A stretch of DNA of 64,000 bases from Cladochytrium replicatum (lineage: Eukaryota > Chytridiomycota > Chytridiomycetes > Cladochytriales > Cladochytriaceae): assembly GCA_025526935.1 (NCBI GenBank), contig JAHLKD010000089.1, positions 163,585 through 227,584 of the forward strand. The letters run 5' to 3'. The notes under the pieces were generated by a model. It did no database searches, was not told the DNA's origin, and saw nothing but the letters and a program-made list of their open reading frames with translations. The position numbers were made by a program, and so were the translations under genes. The first letter of the stretch is position 1; every line of letters begins with the position of its first letter. This document shows, in pieces, positions 55,444 to 64,000 of the stretch.

Positions 55444-55503
55444 TGTCACGTGTTCATTGATTTACGTCAGGACGGCACATTTGTGTAGAGTGCACGTTTG
55501 ACA
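55444..55503 (-). repeat. Possible 3' LTR (short or truncated)
   Basis: Directly after the purine tract, minus-strand sequence starts TGTCA and 60 nt later reads TGACA, the short inverted ends expected of an LTR. Sixty nucleotides is very short for an LTR, so it may be truncated or the true end may lie further on. The 5' LTR is not available for comparison. Confidence 0.3.
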
Positions 55504-55512
55504 CTCCCCCTC
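55504..55512 (-). other. Polypurine tract of the copia element
   Basis: GAGGGGGAG on the minus strand, followed immediately by TG. It is the usual primer site for plus-strand DNA synthesis. A second purine run (AAAGGGGGAG near 55733) lies inside the end of the RNase H frame and is not followed by TG. Confidence 0.5.
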
Positions 55513-55720
55513 ACTCTGAACAAATGTAAAAGCATAGAGAAATAAAACTAAACATAGTGCTCTAGGAAATCTATATCGGCGATGAAGAATCATAGAGCGA
55601 AAAGAAATGGAAGAACGATTATTGTCTTTTTCCACAAAAGAAACTAAAGCCCAACCATAGAATAAAATGCATATTGGCTCTCTCCCCCTCAAATCGACAT
55701 CGTTGACCAACTCGTGATAT

Positions 55721-57567
55721 TTAGCGCATAGAGACTCCCCCTTTGGACAAGGATGTCATAGAACGAATATCTGCGAGAGATCGGAGACCTAGGGAATCGC
55801 GGTGTTTGGTAAACTGAATACGGCCGAGAGTTTTGGTGAGTAAGTCAGCCATGTTCTCTGAAGAGGAGATTTTGGTGACACATAGATCAGTACCGTCGTG
55901 ATGGGCAGTTGCAAAGACTTTTGAATCTACATGTTTGTTAAGGTCAGTGCGAATGTAACCTGATTTAATTTGGGAAACACAAGCAGCGTTGTCTTCATAG
56001 ATAGTGGTCGGTCCATTGAGTATCGTAAGAGGTAATCGTAAGTCTGTAAGTATAGTTGTGAGAAGTTCTCTGATCCAGATAATTTCCTTAGCTGTGTCCC
56101 AGAGAGCAAGAATTTCTGAGTGCATAGTAGAGGTGGTAGGCATATCCTGTTTCGTTGATCGCCAGGAGATAGCTGCGCCACAGCAGGTTAGTGCGTATCC
56201 GGTTTGAGCTTTACCAGAGGAGTAGTCAGACATGAACGAGGCATCGGCATAGGCAACAATCGAAGCGGGTTTTGTTCGATCAAAGTAGAGCCCATAGTCC
56301 ATAGTCTGTTTTAGATATTTTAGAATCATTTTACCTCCTTCCCAGTGTCTCATAGTAGGGGCTTGGCTGTGGCGAGCTAGAAGGTGCACTGCAAATGCGA
56401 TGTCAGGTCTACTTTTGTTAGCAAGGTAAATTAAAGATCCAATTAGGCTCATGTAAGGATAACCGGGTGAAAGAATGTGTTCTCCTTCGCGGAGGGGACC
56501 ATATTTGTCGTTCCAGGGTTCAATTTGTCTGACGTCAAGTGGGATGAGTGTAGTATCATTGCAGTCAGACATACCAAATCTGTCAAGAATTTTCTTAGTG
56601 TAAGCCTGTTGGTGGACAAAGAGACCATTGGGAGTACGAAGGAATTCGAATCCAATGCATGATTGAGCTAATCCAAGGTCTTTCATTTCAAATTCAGATT
56701 TGAGAAGTGTTTTGGTTAGTCGAATAGCTTCAGGAGTTCCCATAATGCTTAGGTCGTCTACATAGATTCCGATAATAACCCATCCATCAGCAAAGGCTTT
56801 ATAGTAAATAGGAGGTGCTTTAGGCATAGAGAGATAATCTCGAGAATCGAGGAACTTCGCAAGTCGTTCGAACCAGCATCGCCCAGATTGTTTAAGACCA
56901 TAGAGGGCTTTAAGAAGACGGATTCCAGGGTTGTCATAAACACCTTTGTAATATAGGCCTTCAGGAACCTTCATGTAGATCTCGCAGTCAGTGTCTCCAT
57001 AGAGGTAAGCAAGTACAACGTCCATAATATGAACTTCGACGTTAAATATAACACTTAGTGCAAGGATAATACGGTAGGTAGTAGAATCCATAACAGGGGA
57101 ATAGGTATCTGAGTATTCAAATCCAGGTCGTTGATTGAATCCTTTTGCTACAAGGCGTGCCTTAAACCTAATAATGTTTCCATCAGAATCTCGTTTTGTA
57201 ACAAAAACCCATTTGTGGTCCACAAGTAGTTTGTGGGTTGGTACTTCCTGTACAGGGCCTCCAACTTGTCGTTTCAAGAGGCCAGTAATTTCTTCTTTCA
57301 TCGCAGTTTGCCATTGGGGCCAGTCAGGTGAAGCTTTGGCTTCTTCCAGCGTGATGGGGTCTGGTCGATATTGTGAGTGGGAAGGTTGTTGCTTCTTTGA
57401 TTTGGAGTTTGTTGAAGTGTTGTCTGTAGCCATGATGGTTTTGTACGTGGTGAAAGCGAATGCATCGTCTACAAGGGAACGGGTGACGGTGATGTTACTG
57501 AAGAGGACCTCGTTGTTGGTAGGAGGTTTGAGAACAAGTTTGATTCGAGGTTTAGTTGATGAAGTCC
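55721..57567 (-). CDS. copia polyprotein, reverse transcriptase and RNase H part
   Basis: The frame is open from the candidate acceptor at 57568 to the stop at 55721. After a short linker (LEEAKASPDWPQWQTAMKEEI) come the reverse transcriptase motifs: WVFVTKRDSDGNIIRFKARLVAKGF, TYSPVMDSTTYRIILAL, MDVVLAYLYGD and the catalytic YVDDLSIMG. RNase H follows with YADASFMSDYSSGKAQTGY, SEILALWDTAKEIIWIREL and YEDNAACVSQI, which hold the usual acidic residues. No internal stop occurs. An ATG at 57433 is available, but the frame clearly starts before it. Confidence 0.85.
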
Positions 57568-57829
57568 CTGAATGTAGTAAGTGGATAGTGAGTGGTTGGG
57601 ATTTGGGATTTGAAAGATGTTAAAAAAAATAGTGAAGACTAATAAAGATAGAGAAAAGCATCGAATCCAGCTCTCGAGCGATATGCCGGACTTCCAAACA
57701 TACACCACAAAGAGTAAGGACCTAGCTAGCAAACAACTGTCAGAAAGCGAGACGGAGGGCCTTTGAACATGGATTTACCAATGAACGTTTTCCCAACTCC
57801 ACAACTCCATCAAGATGCTGCTTACATAC
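57568..57829 (-). other. Intron-like interruption of the copia pol frame
   Basis: The integrase frame reads ..SAQTG and then stops two codons later. A strong donor (CTG|GTATGTAAG) lies at that point and an acceptor (TTACTACATTCAG|GG) at 57568; removing the 262 nt between them joins integrase and reverse transcriptase in one frame. The segment has multiple stops and no coding content. Confidence 0.5.
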
Positions 57830-59780
57830 CAGTTTGAGCACTGTGACTACAATTTGAGGCGTTACCCACTCCCACGGTGGCGCCGGCATTATCCACTACC
57901 ACAGTGGTGCCAGAGGGTCTGTTTTCCACTACCACAGTGGTGTCCCCATTGTCATTGTCACTTTCAGGTTGCACATGAGATGTTTTTGGCCTATTAATAT
58001 GATAGGTCTTTTTGCGTGTGTTGTTGACGTGGCGAGTAGGTGATGGAGTAGTGTTTCGTTTGCGAGGTTGTTGGGGTGGTTGGTCGGGTTGTTGTTGTCG
58101 AAGGTGTTTAGGCTGACCACCGGGTGCGCGTCGAACAGGAGGGACGTTCGCTGGTGTTGGTGTACTGTCTGGTGGTGCATCTGATGTTGATTTGCTGGGG
58201 CGTTGTTGCTTTCGTGATGAAGGTGCCCGAATGATTGTGGGTGGTTCAGCAGCAGCAATCGCACGTTGAGTGAGAGATTCGCGGTTTGCTGGGTTCGGGT
58301 GAGGGAATGGGATCTGAGAGGGCCAGTTATCGATTGGGAATACTGTCAGAGGTGAAGATGATGGTAGTTGTGGTCTTAGGTAGGGATGTAGTTCTGGGAA
58401 AGAAGATTCGTCAAAAACACAATCAGCAAAGCGAGCAGTGAACACATAGCCTGTATATGGGTCGAGGGCCTTGATAATTTTTGGTGTATTCGCTCCGATG
58501 TAGATGGCTAATGAGCGAACTGAGGAGGTTTTTGTTCGAGCTGGAGGTGGTACAGGAACCCAGACAGTGCAGCCAAAAATCCTAAAATGGTTGATTGAGG
58601 TTGGTAAACCAGATTCTACTTCTGCAGGGATTGCATAGTCCAGGGATGAGTGAGGTAGGTGGTTCTTGATGTCGCAGGCGTGTTCGAATGCAAGGTGCCA
58701 GTAATTTTGCGGGAGGTTGCAGCCCATAAGGAAGGTTCGGCCCATTGTGACGATGATGTCAATTCCTCGTTCAGCGATGCCGTTCATCTGAGGTACGTAG
58801 GGAACACTGGGCTCGATAGTAATCCCTCTTGCTTGGCAGAAGTTTTCAAATGCAGCACTGTTCTGGTTATTGTCGAATCGTATCGCTGTGATTGGGTTGT
58901 CTGGGTGCTGGATGTTGTGGGAATGAATCTGTTGAACTGCAATGGCAAGGAACTGGTCAGTGGATTCAGATGGTGTAACTTTCATCAAACGTGATTTGGT
59001 CTTGATTGTCAGCTCAAATCCAGTATATCGGCCAACAGCTGGTGGGTAGATTGGTCCGGCATGGTCAGAGTGTAACATTTCGCCAAATCGTCGGTTGGTT
59101 GACTTGTCTTTAGTGTCGAAGGGGGCCGTCTTGAATTTTCCTTGTGCACATGGTTGACAGATTTCTTCATCAATGTCTGAAATGGAGGATGGGATGTCAG
59201 ATTGACGTAAAGGAATGAGATGAGGGTGGTGTCTGATCAAGAGTTTCATGGAATCCGAGCTCTGATGCCCAAGTCGAGCATGATATCGTTTGTAGGCGGT
59301 GGAACGGTCTTTGATTGTGGTTGGTGGTGTAATTTTGCGGCCAGAGAGATCCGTCATCGCAATCATATTGGCTGAAAGTTGAGCTGGGCGAATTCGTGCG
59401 AATGGGAGGCTGAGGTCAGGGTGACGGTCAAGTACTTCAACTGTCAGGTCAGTGGTGGCATCTGTAATGTAAGTTAGTCGGGATAATGCAGCAAAACTTT
59501 CCAAGTTGTTGTCGTGGAGGACATCGACAGGTATGACATTCTCTGTGGCTTCTGGAGCGAGAACAGCAAGGGTAATGTTAAGTACAGTTCCATTTTCCAA
59601 CATAACTCGGGCGCCACCAACTCCAATACCAAATACTTCACGTTTCCTTTTGATTGTTGTAACCCATTGGAGATCCGGACGATTTTCCAGAGTCAGGAAG
59701 AATTCGCGGTGTCGTAGGACAGTAACTCGAGCACAGTTGTCAATAAGGCAGGGACTGTTGATTCGCTGTCGGTGAAGTCG
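57830..59780 (-). CDS. copia polyprotein, protease-like and integrase part
   Basis: The frame opens just upstream of LIDNCARVTVLRHREFF, a degenerate retropepsin-like site, and runs to the intron-like segment. The integrase zinc finger is YHARLGHQSSDSMKLLIRHH..CQPCAQGK. The catalytic core has LHSDHAGP (first Asp), IRFDNNQNSAAFENF (second Asp) and MNGIAERGID (Glu), so the DDE triad is complete. The C-terminal region is Pro/Gln-rich (TFDN-type repeats: TTVVVENRPS and TTVVVDNAG). It overlaps the gag frame in a different phase near 59700-59780, so pol is probably made by frameshift. Confidence 0.75.
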
Positions 59781-60167
59781 ACGATTGGGGGTGAATCTTC
59801 ATGGTTGTCCTTTCCTACAGTAATGTTAGCAAAGTTGAGCATATACATCCCTGCAGCCGGTGGTTCCTCATCATTGCCGTCGTGGGCATAGTTCTCATCG
59901 TAGTAATATTCATAGTCCTGGTCATTACATTCTTCCTCTTCGTAGTACTCGTTGTCGACAACTTCTTCAGTCTGCTGGGACATTTGATCTGATGGGTAGG
60001 GAATATCGGAATCAGTATGAGAAAACATAAAGTATTGTTGTGAAGGTATGGGTTTGTAATTGCTAGTTACTGCGCGACGGCGAGGGCCATAAGAGTCTTG
60101 TTCGTTCTGGTAGTTAGGTTGTGGGTTCTGGGCCCTGAAGGCTTGGGCTTCCGCATTGGAGGTCGTG
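59693..60167 (-). CDS. copia gag-like region, N-terminus cut off by hAT insertion
   Basis: The frame (..NAEAQAFRAQNPQPNYQNEQ, then acidic EEVVDNEYYEEEECNDQDYEYYYDE and PPAAGMYMLNFANITV) lacks a CCHC knuckle in the visible part and ends at 59693. Its first residues, beyond about 60168, come from the terminus of the inserted hAT (GRVHLVNGPGPDPKDP) and are not gag. The pol frame follows in another phase. Confidence 0.5.
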
Positions 60168-60174
60168 CACACTA

Positions 60175-60340
60175 AGGATCGGCGGGTTTTAGGGTCTTTC
60201 GGGTCGGGTCCGGGTCCATTGACTAAATGTACCCGACCCGAGTGCCGGGTTTTCATGGAAAATTTTCGGGTCGGATCCGGGTCGGGTATCGGGTCCAGTA
60301 GGAAAACCCTTCTCGGGTCAAAAGTCAGACCCGAGTAAAA
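60175..60340. repeat. GGGTC-rich terminal region
   Basis: Many copies of GGGTC/GGGTCGGGTCC and their complement (ACCCGACCCGAG) occur in about 165 bp, forming imperfect palindromes. Similar CGGGTC-rich ends are known in some hAT elements of plants and fungi, so this is probably the outer terminus. Confidence 0.55.
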
Positions 60341-60382
60341 CCCGATGTGATAGAGAATCTAAAACGAAGCTATTGTTCTTTC

Positions 60383-61190
60383 TGTCCACGCGGACACTTT
60401 CCAAGAAGACGCAATATAAGTTTTGTATGTATCAAACAATTTTGCATCACAACGGACATCGAGGCATGTATTTTCTGTCCACCCGGACACTTTCTCAACT
60501 CATTGACGTACTTCAGTTATCTCTACCCAATACAACTAACCTCTCTATCAATGTTACTAGCAATAAGATTCTGTCCACCCGGACACTTTCTTAACTCATT
60601 GACGGTACTTGAGTGATCTCTATCAAGTACAACTAACATCTCTATCAATGTTACTAGCAATAAAATTATGTCCACCCGGACACTTTCTCAACTCATTGAC
60701 GGTACTTCAGTGATCTCTATCAAGTACAGCTAACCTCTCTATCAATGTTACTAGCAATAAGATTCTGTCCACCCGGACACTTTCTTAACTCATTGACGGT
60801 ACTTGGGTGATCTCTATCAAGTACAAACTAACATCTCTATCAATGTTACTAGCAATAAGATTCTGTCCACCCGGACACTTTCTCAACTCATTGACGTACT
60901 TCAGTTATCTCTACCCAATACAGCTAACCTCTCTATCAATGTTACTAGCAATACGATTCTGTCCACCCGGACACTTTCTCAACTCATTGACGTACTTCAG
61001 TTATCTCTACCCAATACAGCTAACCTCTCTATCAATGTTACTAGCAATAGGATTCTGTCCACCCGGACACTTTCTCAACTCATTGACGTACTTCAGTTAT
61101 CTCTACCCAGTACAACTAACCTCTATCAATGTTACTAGCAATACGATTCTGTCCACCCGGACACTTTCCAAGAAGTCACAACGGAAGTTC
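60383..61190 (+). repeat. Left subterminal array, nine units of about 96 bp
   Basis: The core TGTCCACCCGGACACTTTC starts at about 60383, 60476, 60572, 60669, 60766, 60864, 60960, 61056 and 61150, a spacing of 93-98 bp. Between cores the sequence CAACTCATTGACGG..TACTT..ATCTCTA..TACAACTAAC..CTCTATCAATGTTACTAGCAATA is also repeated. The core holds an imperfect palindrome (TGTCC..GGACA). A degenerate tenth core (TGTGCACCTGGAC) is at 61238. Confidence 0.9.
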
Positions 61191-61288
61191 TGTAACAAAC
61201 AATTTCTACCACGACAGACCTCGAGAGCTGTGCTTTCTGTGCACCTGGACATTAGAGTCGGTAACGTTCCAGCCACACCACAGCAAAA

Positions 61289-63706
61289 ATGGACGCCGCC
61301 TTTGTTAAACCAAAGCGTAAGGCAGCGTCCGACGCAAGCCAAAGACTAGTGGACAGTCATCCGCTTGACACACGGAAGCGAAGTCTGCCAGCCCCCCAAA
61401 TTTCAGAGGCGTCCAGCGAGGGGAACATCATGCAGGACAAACGCAGACGTGTATCAGGACACTGTGGCAACAACAGCGCTCGAGAGCCGAGCTCCACATC
61501 TTCTTCCAATGACTCCAGCGAGTTGGGCCCGGCTTCTCAGCATGCACCACAGCTTCCTGCCGACGTTAGTTTTGCTGACTCTTCAGTGCGACAGGAGCCT
61601 GCAGCTGGATCAGTTCAACCATCAATGCTTTCATCAGACGCAGATGTTGATAGCATGTCGGACTGTAGAGGTAGTCGAGGCGGCATAGCGAAGGATTACT
61701 ATAAGGTTGATAATGGTCTGAGAACATGTTTGGTTGCGAAATGCAAGTGGAGCCAGAAGGTCGATAAGACGGGATCAACAAAAAACTTCCTCCGGCATCT
61801 GAAAAACCACCATGGAAGTATTGCCAGGTCGCTTGGACTGTTGGACATCGTCCCCAAGGGACAACAGACATTGAATTTCGGCTTGCAGGAGAAGGAGCAA
61901 AACTTTGTGTTCAATCCAGACGTAGCGTGGCGGTCGATTTTGGACTGGATTGCTGCAGACAATCAGGCTTTTACTGTTGTGGAGAACGAGTTCTTTGTCA
62001 GCATGCTGAAGACTTTTCAGCCAAACTATACACCAAAGACGGCAAAAGCAGTGAAGCAAAAGGAGATGGATCTTTACGATAGGCAGAAGGAGCTCATTAA
62101 AGGTCTGATTGTTGGTTCGCCTTCAAAAGTATCAATAACAGCTGACTGTTGGACATCGAAGAACCAGATTTCTTTTCTTGGAATTACTGCCCACTTCATC
62201 ACGAAAGAATGGGAGCCGCAGGACTTGCTGCTGCAGATGATTCCGATGGTTGGAAAGCATGAAGGCGTCGCCATGGCTAGTCAGCTTGTCAAGTGTCTGG
62301 ATGAATTTGGCATGCTATCGGGTGAACGCTTATTGTGCATTACAACCGACAACGGTTCAAACAACTTTACCATGAGTGCTAAGCTGGAGACGCTCTTGGA
62401 AGATAGGGATATTGCGTGGTCTGCAGAAACTCAACACATGCGGTGTATGGCACACATTATCAATCTTGCAGCAAAGGATTTTATCGATACATTCGCGCCC
62501 GCAGGGGACACAGTCGCAAATGACGATAACTCCGGCGTTAATGTCATAAACCTTCTTCGACGGCTAGTCAGAGGAATCCGGTCTTCCCCAAAACGACGAA
62601 GCTCATTTATTGATTCGTGCCGATTTGTGAAACTGGTTCCTCTATTCCCAATTATCGATGTGACAACTCGCTGGAATAGCACGTTCTATATGGTCAAACG
62701 AGCCTTACAGCTACGAGAGGCAATGGACAAAATATGCTGGATTGAAGATTCTTTGAAAGATTGGTCAATAAATCCAAAGCAATGGGAGGTCCTACAGAAG
62801 ATCCGGGATGGTTTGAGTGTTTTCGAGGTTATATCAAAGGCAATCGAAGGGTCTAGATATCCAACACTTCCGCTTGTTATTCCATTTTACAACGATCTTA
62901 TCGATCAACTGGAGGACCTAGAGGATGCAGAATTAGATGAAACTTTCACCAAAGCATTTCGAAATGCACTAGATAAGCTGAGAATATATTACTCAATCGC
63001 TAAGAGCCCGTGTTTAGCAGTTGCTACGGTACTCGATCCTCGTTTTAAGGATCAATATTATCGATTTTCAAAGGCTTGGGAGAAAGATGTAGGAAGGGAT
63101 CAGGTCACCCTAGTGCGGAAAGTCTGGGAGGAATCGTATAAGTCACGGAAAATCAAGAACAGTGGTGCCGATGTTTTTGGAAACACGCCAGAACGTCGAC
63201 ACGATTCGAGCGGAGCTTCCGGTGATAGACAGAAAAAAACGGACGCTGAACGCTTGAGAGCCATTAGATCCGTTTTCATCTGGCAAGAAGAGATTCCTGA
63301 GGAAAAAGATGAGCTGGATCGCTATCTTGGCGATCAGGTACTCCGCGGTATTGATTCTGATGGGAAGCCAATCAATATTATGGACTGGTGGAAGACCGTT
63401 GGAAGTGTGAACTTTCCAGCCCTAAGCCAGATGGCAATGGACTATTTAGGAATACCAGCAACAAGCGCTCCAGTCGAACGAAAGTTTTCAGCCGGGGTTG
63501 ATTTGGTACCTGCAACTCGCAACCGCCTTGCTCCAAGAACAATAAATGCGTTGATGTGCCGTCATGACTGGTTGCATCAATTGAGTGCTGAAGAACCGTT
63601 CAAAAATGATTCCCTAGATTCAAAAAGTGATGTTAGTGAGGATTTTGTAAAGGTGCATAATTTTGGCGAGGATTTTGATGTGGTATTAGAGTTGGAAGCA
63701 AACTGA
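61289..63706 (+). CDS. hAT transposase (BED finger, RNase H-like core, C-terminal dimerisation domain)
   Basis: An uninterrupted frame of 805 aa. The first 130 residues are basic and disordered. A BED-type zinc finger has C147, C152, H170 and H174 (CLVAKCKWSQKV..FLRHLKNHH). The catalytic core shows ITADCWTSKNQISFLGITAHF (Asp about 286), CITTDNGSNN (Asp about 354), RCMAHIINLAAKDF and DVTTRWNSTFYMVKRAL. LAVATVLDPRFK precedes the C-terminal hAT dimerisation domain (MDWWKTVGS..FPALSQMAMDYLGIPATSAPVERKFS..NRLAPRTINALMC). All expected parts are present with no stop, so the element may be autonomous. There are no introns. No gene other than this lies in the element. Confidence 0.92.
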   Translation: MDAAFVKPKRKAASDASQRLVDSHPLDTRKRSLPAPQISEASSEGNIMQDKRRRVSGHCGNNSAREPSSTSSSNDSSELGPASQHAPQLPADVSFADSSVRQEPAAGSVQPSMLSSDADVDSMSDCRGSRGGIAKDYYKVDNGLRTCLVAKCKWSQKVDKTGSTKNFLRHLKNHHGSIARSLGLLDIVPKGQQTLNFGLQEKEQNFVFNPDVAWRSILDWIAADNQAFTVVENEFFVSMLKTFQPNYTPKTAKAVKQKEMDLYDRQKELIKGLIVGSPSKVSITADCWTSKNQISFLGITAHFITKEWEPQDLLLQMIPMVGKHEGVAMASQLVKCLDEFGMLSGERLLCITTDNGSNNFTMSAKLETLLEDRDIAWSAETQHMRCMAHIINLAAKDFIDTFAPAGDTVANDDNSGVNVINLLRRLVRGIRSSPKRRSSFIDSCRFVKLVPLFPIIDVTTRWNSTFYMVKRALQLREAMDKICWIEDSLKDWSINPKQWEVLQKIRDGLSVFEVISKAIEGSRYPTLPLVIPFYNDLIDQLEDLEDAELDETFTKAFRNALDKLRIYYSIAKSPCLAVATVLDPRFKDQYYRFSKAWEKDVGRDQVTLVRKVWEESYKSRKIKNSGADVFGNTPERRHDSSGASGDRQKKTDAERLRAIRSVFIWQEEIPEEKDELDRYLGDQVLRGIDSDGKPINIMDWWKTVGSVNFPALSQMAMDYLGIPATSAPVERKFSAGVDLVPATRNRLAPRTINALMCRHDWLHQLSAEEPFKNDSLDSKSDVSEDFVKVHNFGEDFDVVLELEAN

Positions 63707-63759
63707 TGATAACCCACTCCTTTAAATATAAATTGTTGTTTAGACTGTTCATCTGTTGA

Positions 63760-64000
63760 AGTACCGTCCAGGAGTTGAGAAAGCGACCGCCTGGACAGAA
63801 TCCTATTACAAGTAGTATTTGTAGAGAGGTTGGTGTACTTGATCGAGATCAGTGAAGTATCAGTGAAGTACCGTCAATGAGTTGAGAAAGTGTCCGGTGT
63901 GGACAGAATCTTATTTGCTAGTAACATTATTAGAGAGGTTAGCTGTACTTGATAGAGATCACTGAAGTACCGTCAATGAGTTGAGAAAGTGTTCCGGGTG
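63760..64000 (-). repeat. Right subterminal array, inverted relative to the left one
   Basis: Copies of the reverse complement of the 96-bp unit (GTACCGTC..ATGAGTTGAGAAAG..GGACAGAATC..) begin at about 63760 and recur near 63870 and 63970, running past the window edge. The first copy is the most diverged (GCGACCGCCTGGACAG). Confidence 0.9.

Larger units (their letters stand above)
55444..60167 (-). mobile_element. Ty1/copia LTR retrotransposon, 5' part beyond the inserted hAT
   Basis: On the minus strand the order gag-like region, protease-like region, integrase, reverse transcriptase, RNase H identifies a Ty1/copia element. A purine tract (GAGGGGGAG at 55504-55512) precedes TGTCAAACG, the likely start of the 3' LTR. 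The element's 5' end is not in the window because a hAT transposon interrupts its gag region near 60168. Confidence 0.8.
60168..64000 (+). mobile_element. hAT-superfamily DNA transposon with array-type inverted ends (right end outside window)
   Basis: The element is inserted in the copia gag region. From left to right: a GGGTC-rich terminus (about 60175-60340), an array of nine repeat units of about 96 bp (60383 to about 61190), a single intact transposase gene (61289-63706) and, from about 63760, inverted copies of the same unit running off the window. The left boundary is placed where the gag reading changes into GGGTC-rich sequence (GTGCACACTAAGG, near 60168); the exact base is uncertain by a few nucleotides. 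The expected 8-bp target duplication cannot be checked because the right end is missing. Confidence 0.8.

Noticed and set aside
55725-55740. AAAGGGGGAG as the copia purine tract
   Set aside because: It lies within the end of the RNase H coding frame and is followed by TCTC, not TG; the tract at 55504 fits better.
60383-61190. Array resembling a CRISPR (regularly spaced repeats)
   Set aside because: The intervals between cores are themselves repeated, the spacing is about 96 bp, the host is a eukaryote and an inverted copy lies on the other side of a transposase.
60807-61349. Open frames of 110-180 codons running through the array
   Set aside because: The unit is close to a multiple of three, so frames stay open by periodicity; the peptides are just the repeated unit and lead into the transposase leader.

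Overview
The window looks like nuclear DNA from a zoosporic (chytrid-type) fungus. Genes lie on both strands and are cut by many short GT..AG introns, mostly 40-90 nt. Several gene kinds fit a flagellated basal fungus: a PPIL6-like cyclophilin, a CC1-box coiled-coil adaptor of the dynein type, and an F-box/'WWK' ankyrin-like repeat protein of the sort that is expanded in chytrids. The organism assignment is an inference from gene content; no rRNA, tRNA or marker gene was found.

Layout. 1-5 kb: tail of a membrane protein, a ZIP zinc transporter, a PPIL6-like cyclophilin and a small secreted protein. 6.1-11.8 kb: one 13-exon gene for the ribosome-biogenesis protein URB2 (about 1557 aa), with a MITE-like element forming its only long intron. 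12.5-17 kb: a possible small micro-exon gene and a 906-aa coiled-coil adaptor. 18.5-24.5 kb: three low-complexity surface-type proteins, two of them tandem paralogs with the same gene architecture. 25-29 kb: a disordered protein that appears spliced to a catalytically dead HAD (NagD-type) domain, head to head with a CCDC97 homolog. 29-39 kb: F-box genes with decayed copies, a segmental duplication of a CRAL-TRIO gene plus a divergent WWK-repeat gene (the first repeat-gene copy is decayed, the second CRAL-TRIO copy is frameshifted), and a B-box protein. 39-46 kb: broken lipase and GMC-oxidoreductase fragments, an intact methyltransferase, an atypical SDR and a frame-disrupted secreted-protein locus. 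47-55 kb: a GPI-type secreted protein, a pRiA4b ORF-3-like protein, a decayed gene and the adenylyl cyclase-associated protein CAP/Srv2. 55.4-64 kb: a Ty1/copia retrotransposon, minus strand, into whose gag region a hAT transposon with an intact transposase has inserted. The hAT is flanked by inverted arrays of a repeat unit of about 96 bp.

Housekeeping genes (URB2, CAP, CCDC97, ZIP) are intact and densely packed. The 29-46 kb stretch is a turnover zone of duplicated and decaying families. The right 9 kb is nested mobile DNA. Exon models were built by hand from splice signals and reading phase; where the phases did not close this is stated.
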